Shown here piece by piece: positions 61,656-64,000 of a DNA stretch of 64,000 bases. The stretch is from the NCBI GenBank assembly GCA_036250195.1, contig JAVHZZ010000004.1, forward strand, positions 162,418,869 through 162,482,868, in the 5' to 3' direction. The notes under the pieces were generated by a model that was not told the DNA's origin, made no database searches, and worked only from the letters and a program-made list of their open reading frames with translations. The DNA comes from Mixophyes australis. Lineage: Eukaryota; Chordata; Amphibia; Anura; Limnodynastidae. Position 1 is the first letter of the stretch. Every line of letters begins with the position of its first letter. The position numbers were made by a program, and so were the translations under genes.

Positions 61656-64000
61656 ATTTTATAATATAGCAAATTCTGTGAATCACCATGAACAGTAATG
61701 GAAAATATATATAACACATGTAAAACTTTCTGATTATAAAAAAAACACAATTTAATCATACACCTATACTAAATAAAAACAAATAGATTAATACAAAACA
61801 GCAGCATAAATTCAACATCACAAGGAGAGTTTGTTCCTCTAATAACCAACCAGATAGTATGGAATTTATAAAGAGTGGAAAACTTCTTTAAAAGTCATAG
61901 AATTAATAAGGACACAAGTCCTAAGGATCTGGACTTCACACAGTTCCACTCTTACACCAGCTTGTAGGGGAAAAAAAATCAGAGACAGTAAGTCTGGAAG
62001 CTCCTCAGTAGTCCTGTGATGACAGAGGAAAGAGGGTGGGGAGGATTGTGCTATGAACAAGCATGCTGCGAAGAAGGGCATTTAATAGCCTTTGTGTTTA
62101 CTGCACCATATGTCATCAGACTGTGGTTGTCCTGGTAATGACATGACATTTAGCAAACTAAATCATTAACAGCACCTTTAAGAAAAGTAAGTAAGGAAAA
62201 AAAGAAAAACTGTACATATATTCTTACAGGTAGATTGCAGCTTTAAATACAAATACAATGTAATAAATATCAGTTATATCCTGATAGCGATGTATTTAAG
62301 AAAAAGTATATATTTCAACATAATCTGCACAATAGATTATTTAGTTTCGGCACACTCTGAAGGCGTCCTTTACCCTTATCTGTCATATATACACTTGAAG
62401 GTATAAGTTGAAATCTCAGCACATTTAAAACCTAGAACCTCCATCCTTTCATAGTACACATTTCTTAACCCTTTTATGTCTGAGAAATATGGCCCTAACG
62501 TGATCTATTTGACTCAGTAAGGCTTGCAATTATTTGTAAGTATGTTTATTTTCACAATGTGTAATATCTTACACTGGCATTACCTGTTCTTTAATGTGAT
62601 GTCTTTATTGGCTAACTGGAAATATTTTATATTTCAAGCTTTCAAAGCTATTTAGTATATGTAGATGTTATGAAACTTCAGCTTTGTTTGTGAACTTTTC
62701 TAAAGGGGCCCTGAAGGCTTGTAATACATTCATTTTCTTATTTTTCTATTTGTTATTAAAAGTATTTCTTTTATATGATTTTGGTGCTTTCACTACATAA
62801 AGCTGTCTTAATCACACATTTTTCTATTTGCCACCAGGGTGAAACATTATCTTTGTCTTACAATCATCTGTACAATTGATCATAATGGTCCATGCGATTT
62901 ATGTTGATTACTGTATGTAAATTCACAAAAGCAGGATTTATTATTTATGTGATTTACTTTTTCTGTTCTGTAATCCAGCACTTGAAATTGTTATTAAAAA
63001 GTAGGTGTCTGCATCTGAAATTGTTGGTGATTCTATAAACTGTCAAAAAAGAATAATCTAAGATTTGTATATTGCAGAATGAAAACCTTTTATAACCCTC
63101 AACAAAGTGCAGTGAAATATTTACACTGATAATGTGCACGTTTACTCTTATGGGCAATTCAGTATTATATTTTTCTTTTTAGCAATATATTTATTTTAAA
63201 ACTAAAAGGTCTAAAATTCTGAAAAAGCACTGTGCATACAAAAGAAACACTCGCAGGTTTATTTATAATTGGCTGCAGATTGCAAAAGTGACAGTTTTAC
63301 AGTTAATGATGTTTATATTGGCATAAGACGTTATCTTTTATTCAACTGCATCATTAATATTGACTAAAAACAATATTTTCATGCAAAAGAAGGATATTGT
63401 GAGTGGAGTTAACAAACTGAAAAACGGAAAATATATTCAGGAATACATATTAATTGTACAAATGCCATGTTAAGTGGATTTAATAAAAAAAATATCAGTT
63501 TTTCAGCTGCACAAGACAAGTCCAATGTGTGCTTCAATGTGCTTCGTTTTGTGGAAATGATACAGCTCAAAAATATTCTAACTGTAGGTTAATAATGGGG
63601 AATAAGAACAAGGACATCAATGTGACCTAAGGTTTGTACGGGCCATAAAATCCACCCATTCATTGTAGTTGGAAACAATGCATATGATCCTATGCTATAA
63701 ATGGGAGCCCTAAGTAGTGTATGTGTATATTATTTTAGGGTTCATTCCAGTGTGTTCAGGTTAAATGGGCTTTACTGACCCATGTAGAACCTGGACACTT
63801 GTTAAAATATAGTTTATATTTTAGGTAATAAAACATAGCTATATGTGGAAGTATGTTAAGTTAGTGCCACATATTCTTAAAATAAGAAGAGTGCAGAGCA
63901 GGGTGTCCAAGGGAAGGGACCCCATAATTCAGGTAAGGAGGATTGGGGGGGGGGGGGTCCTATTTATTGTAAAGGTGGAATTGTCCTTTAATACATTATT
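61656..64000. other. CAMK1D: Downstream intron, last part; nothing recognised
   Basis: AT-rich. A G run lies near the end (about 63944-63957). No exon of CAMK1D was found before the window ends. Confidence 0.5.

Overview
The window is vertebrate genomic DNA, most likely from a frog. It contains one host coding exon and otherwise intron. The exon (48948-49079, + strand) encodes the end of the glycine-rich loop, the ATP-binding lysine and the start of helix C of a protein kinase. Its peptide matches calcium/calmodulin-dependent protein kinase 1D (CAMK1D). Canonical splice sites and 132 bases with phase-2 ends support this. So 1-48947 is read as the upstream intron and 49080-64000 as the start of the downstream intron. 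No other host exon, tRNA, rRNA or CRISPR array was found. The frog assignment rests on the repeats: chromodomain-bearing Ty3/gypsy elements, hAT and Harbinger MITEs, Tc1-like elements, L1 tails, and a retroposon ending in 'gcgctatataaataaa' plus a GAT/AAT tail.

The outstanding object is a nearly complete Ty3/gypsy chromovirus of the Tf1/sushi type at 19536-27512, antisense to CAMK1D. It has two 1862-bp LTRs differing at about eight positions and a perfect 5-bp target duplication (CTTGC). Pol is intact (protease, RT, RNase H, integrase, chromodomain), but Gag carries two compensating 2-base indels. Four regulatory devices can be read from the sequence. (1) A primer-binding site two bases from the 5' LTR is complementary to the predicted first ten bases of the transcript, which implies self-priming. 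(2) A GGGAAAT slippery heptamer, a 6-base spacer and a potential 8+8 bp H-type pseudoknot lie exactly where Pol must be reached by a -1 shift, the same arrangement as in the sushi-derived mammalian gene PEG10. (3) A perfect NRF1 palindrome and a TATA box lie in a very short U3. (4) Four hairpins in the leader share a loop, and one has compensatory stem changes.

Layout. 1-3.1 kb: a hAT MITE, then plain intron. 3.1-7.7 kb: a retroposon scrap, an L1 ruin, and a 5'-truncated L1 with a 15-bp target duplication. 8.3-10.9 kb: MITEs. 15.5-16 kb: the helicase tail of a Helitron. 19.4-27.6 kb: the chromovirus nested in a hairpin MITE. 28.1-28.7 kb: the 3' half of a Tc1-like element. 30-37 kb: a MITE and three L1 3' ends. 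39.8-45.2 kb: a LINE/SINE tail, a hAT MITE, minisatellites, a foldback element with crossed arms, and an LTR-like block. 48.9 kb: the CAMK1D exon. 53.6-58.4 kb: a hAT MITE, a second chromodomain fragment, and a Harbinger-like MITE. 60.5-61.7 kb: a Tc1-like element split by two later insertions.

All assignments come from reading the sequence and from remembered family features. No alignment or folding program was run.
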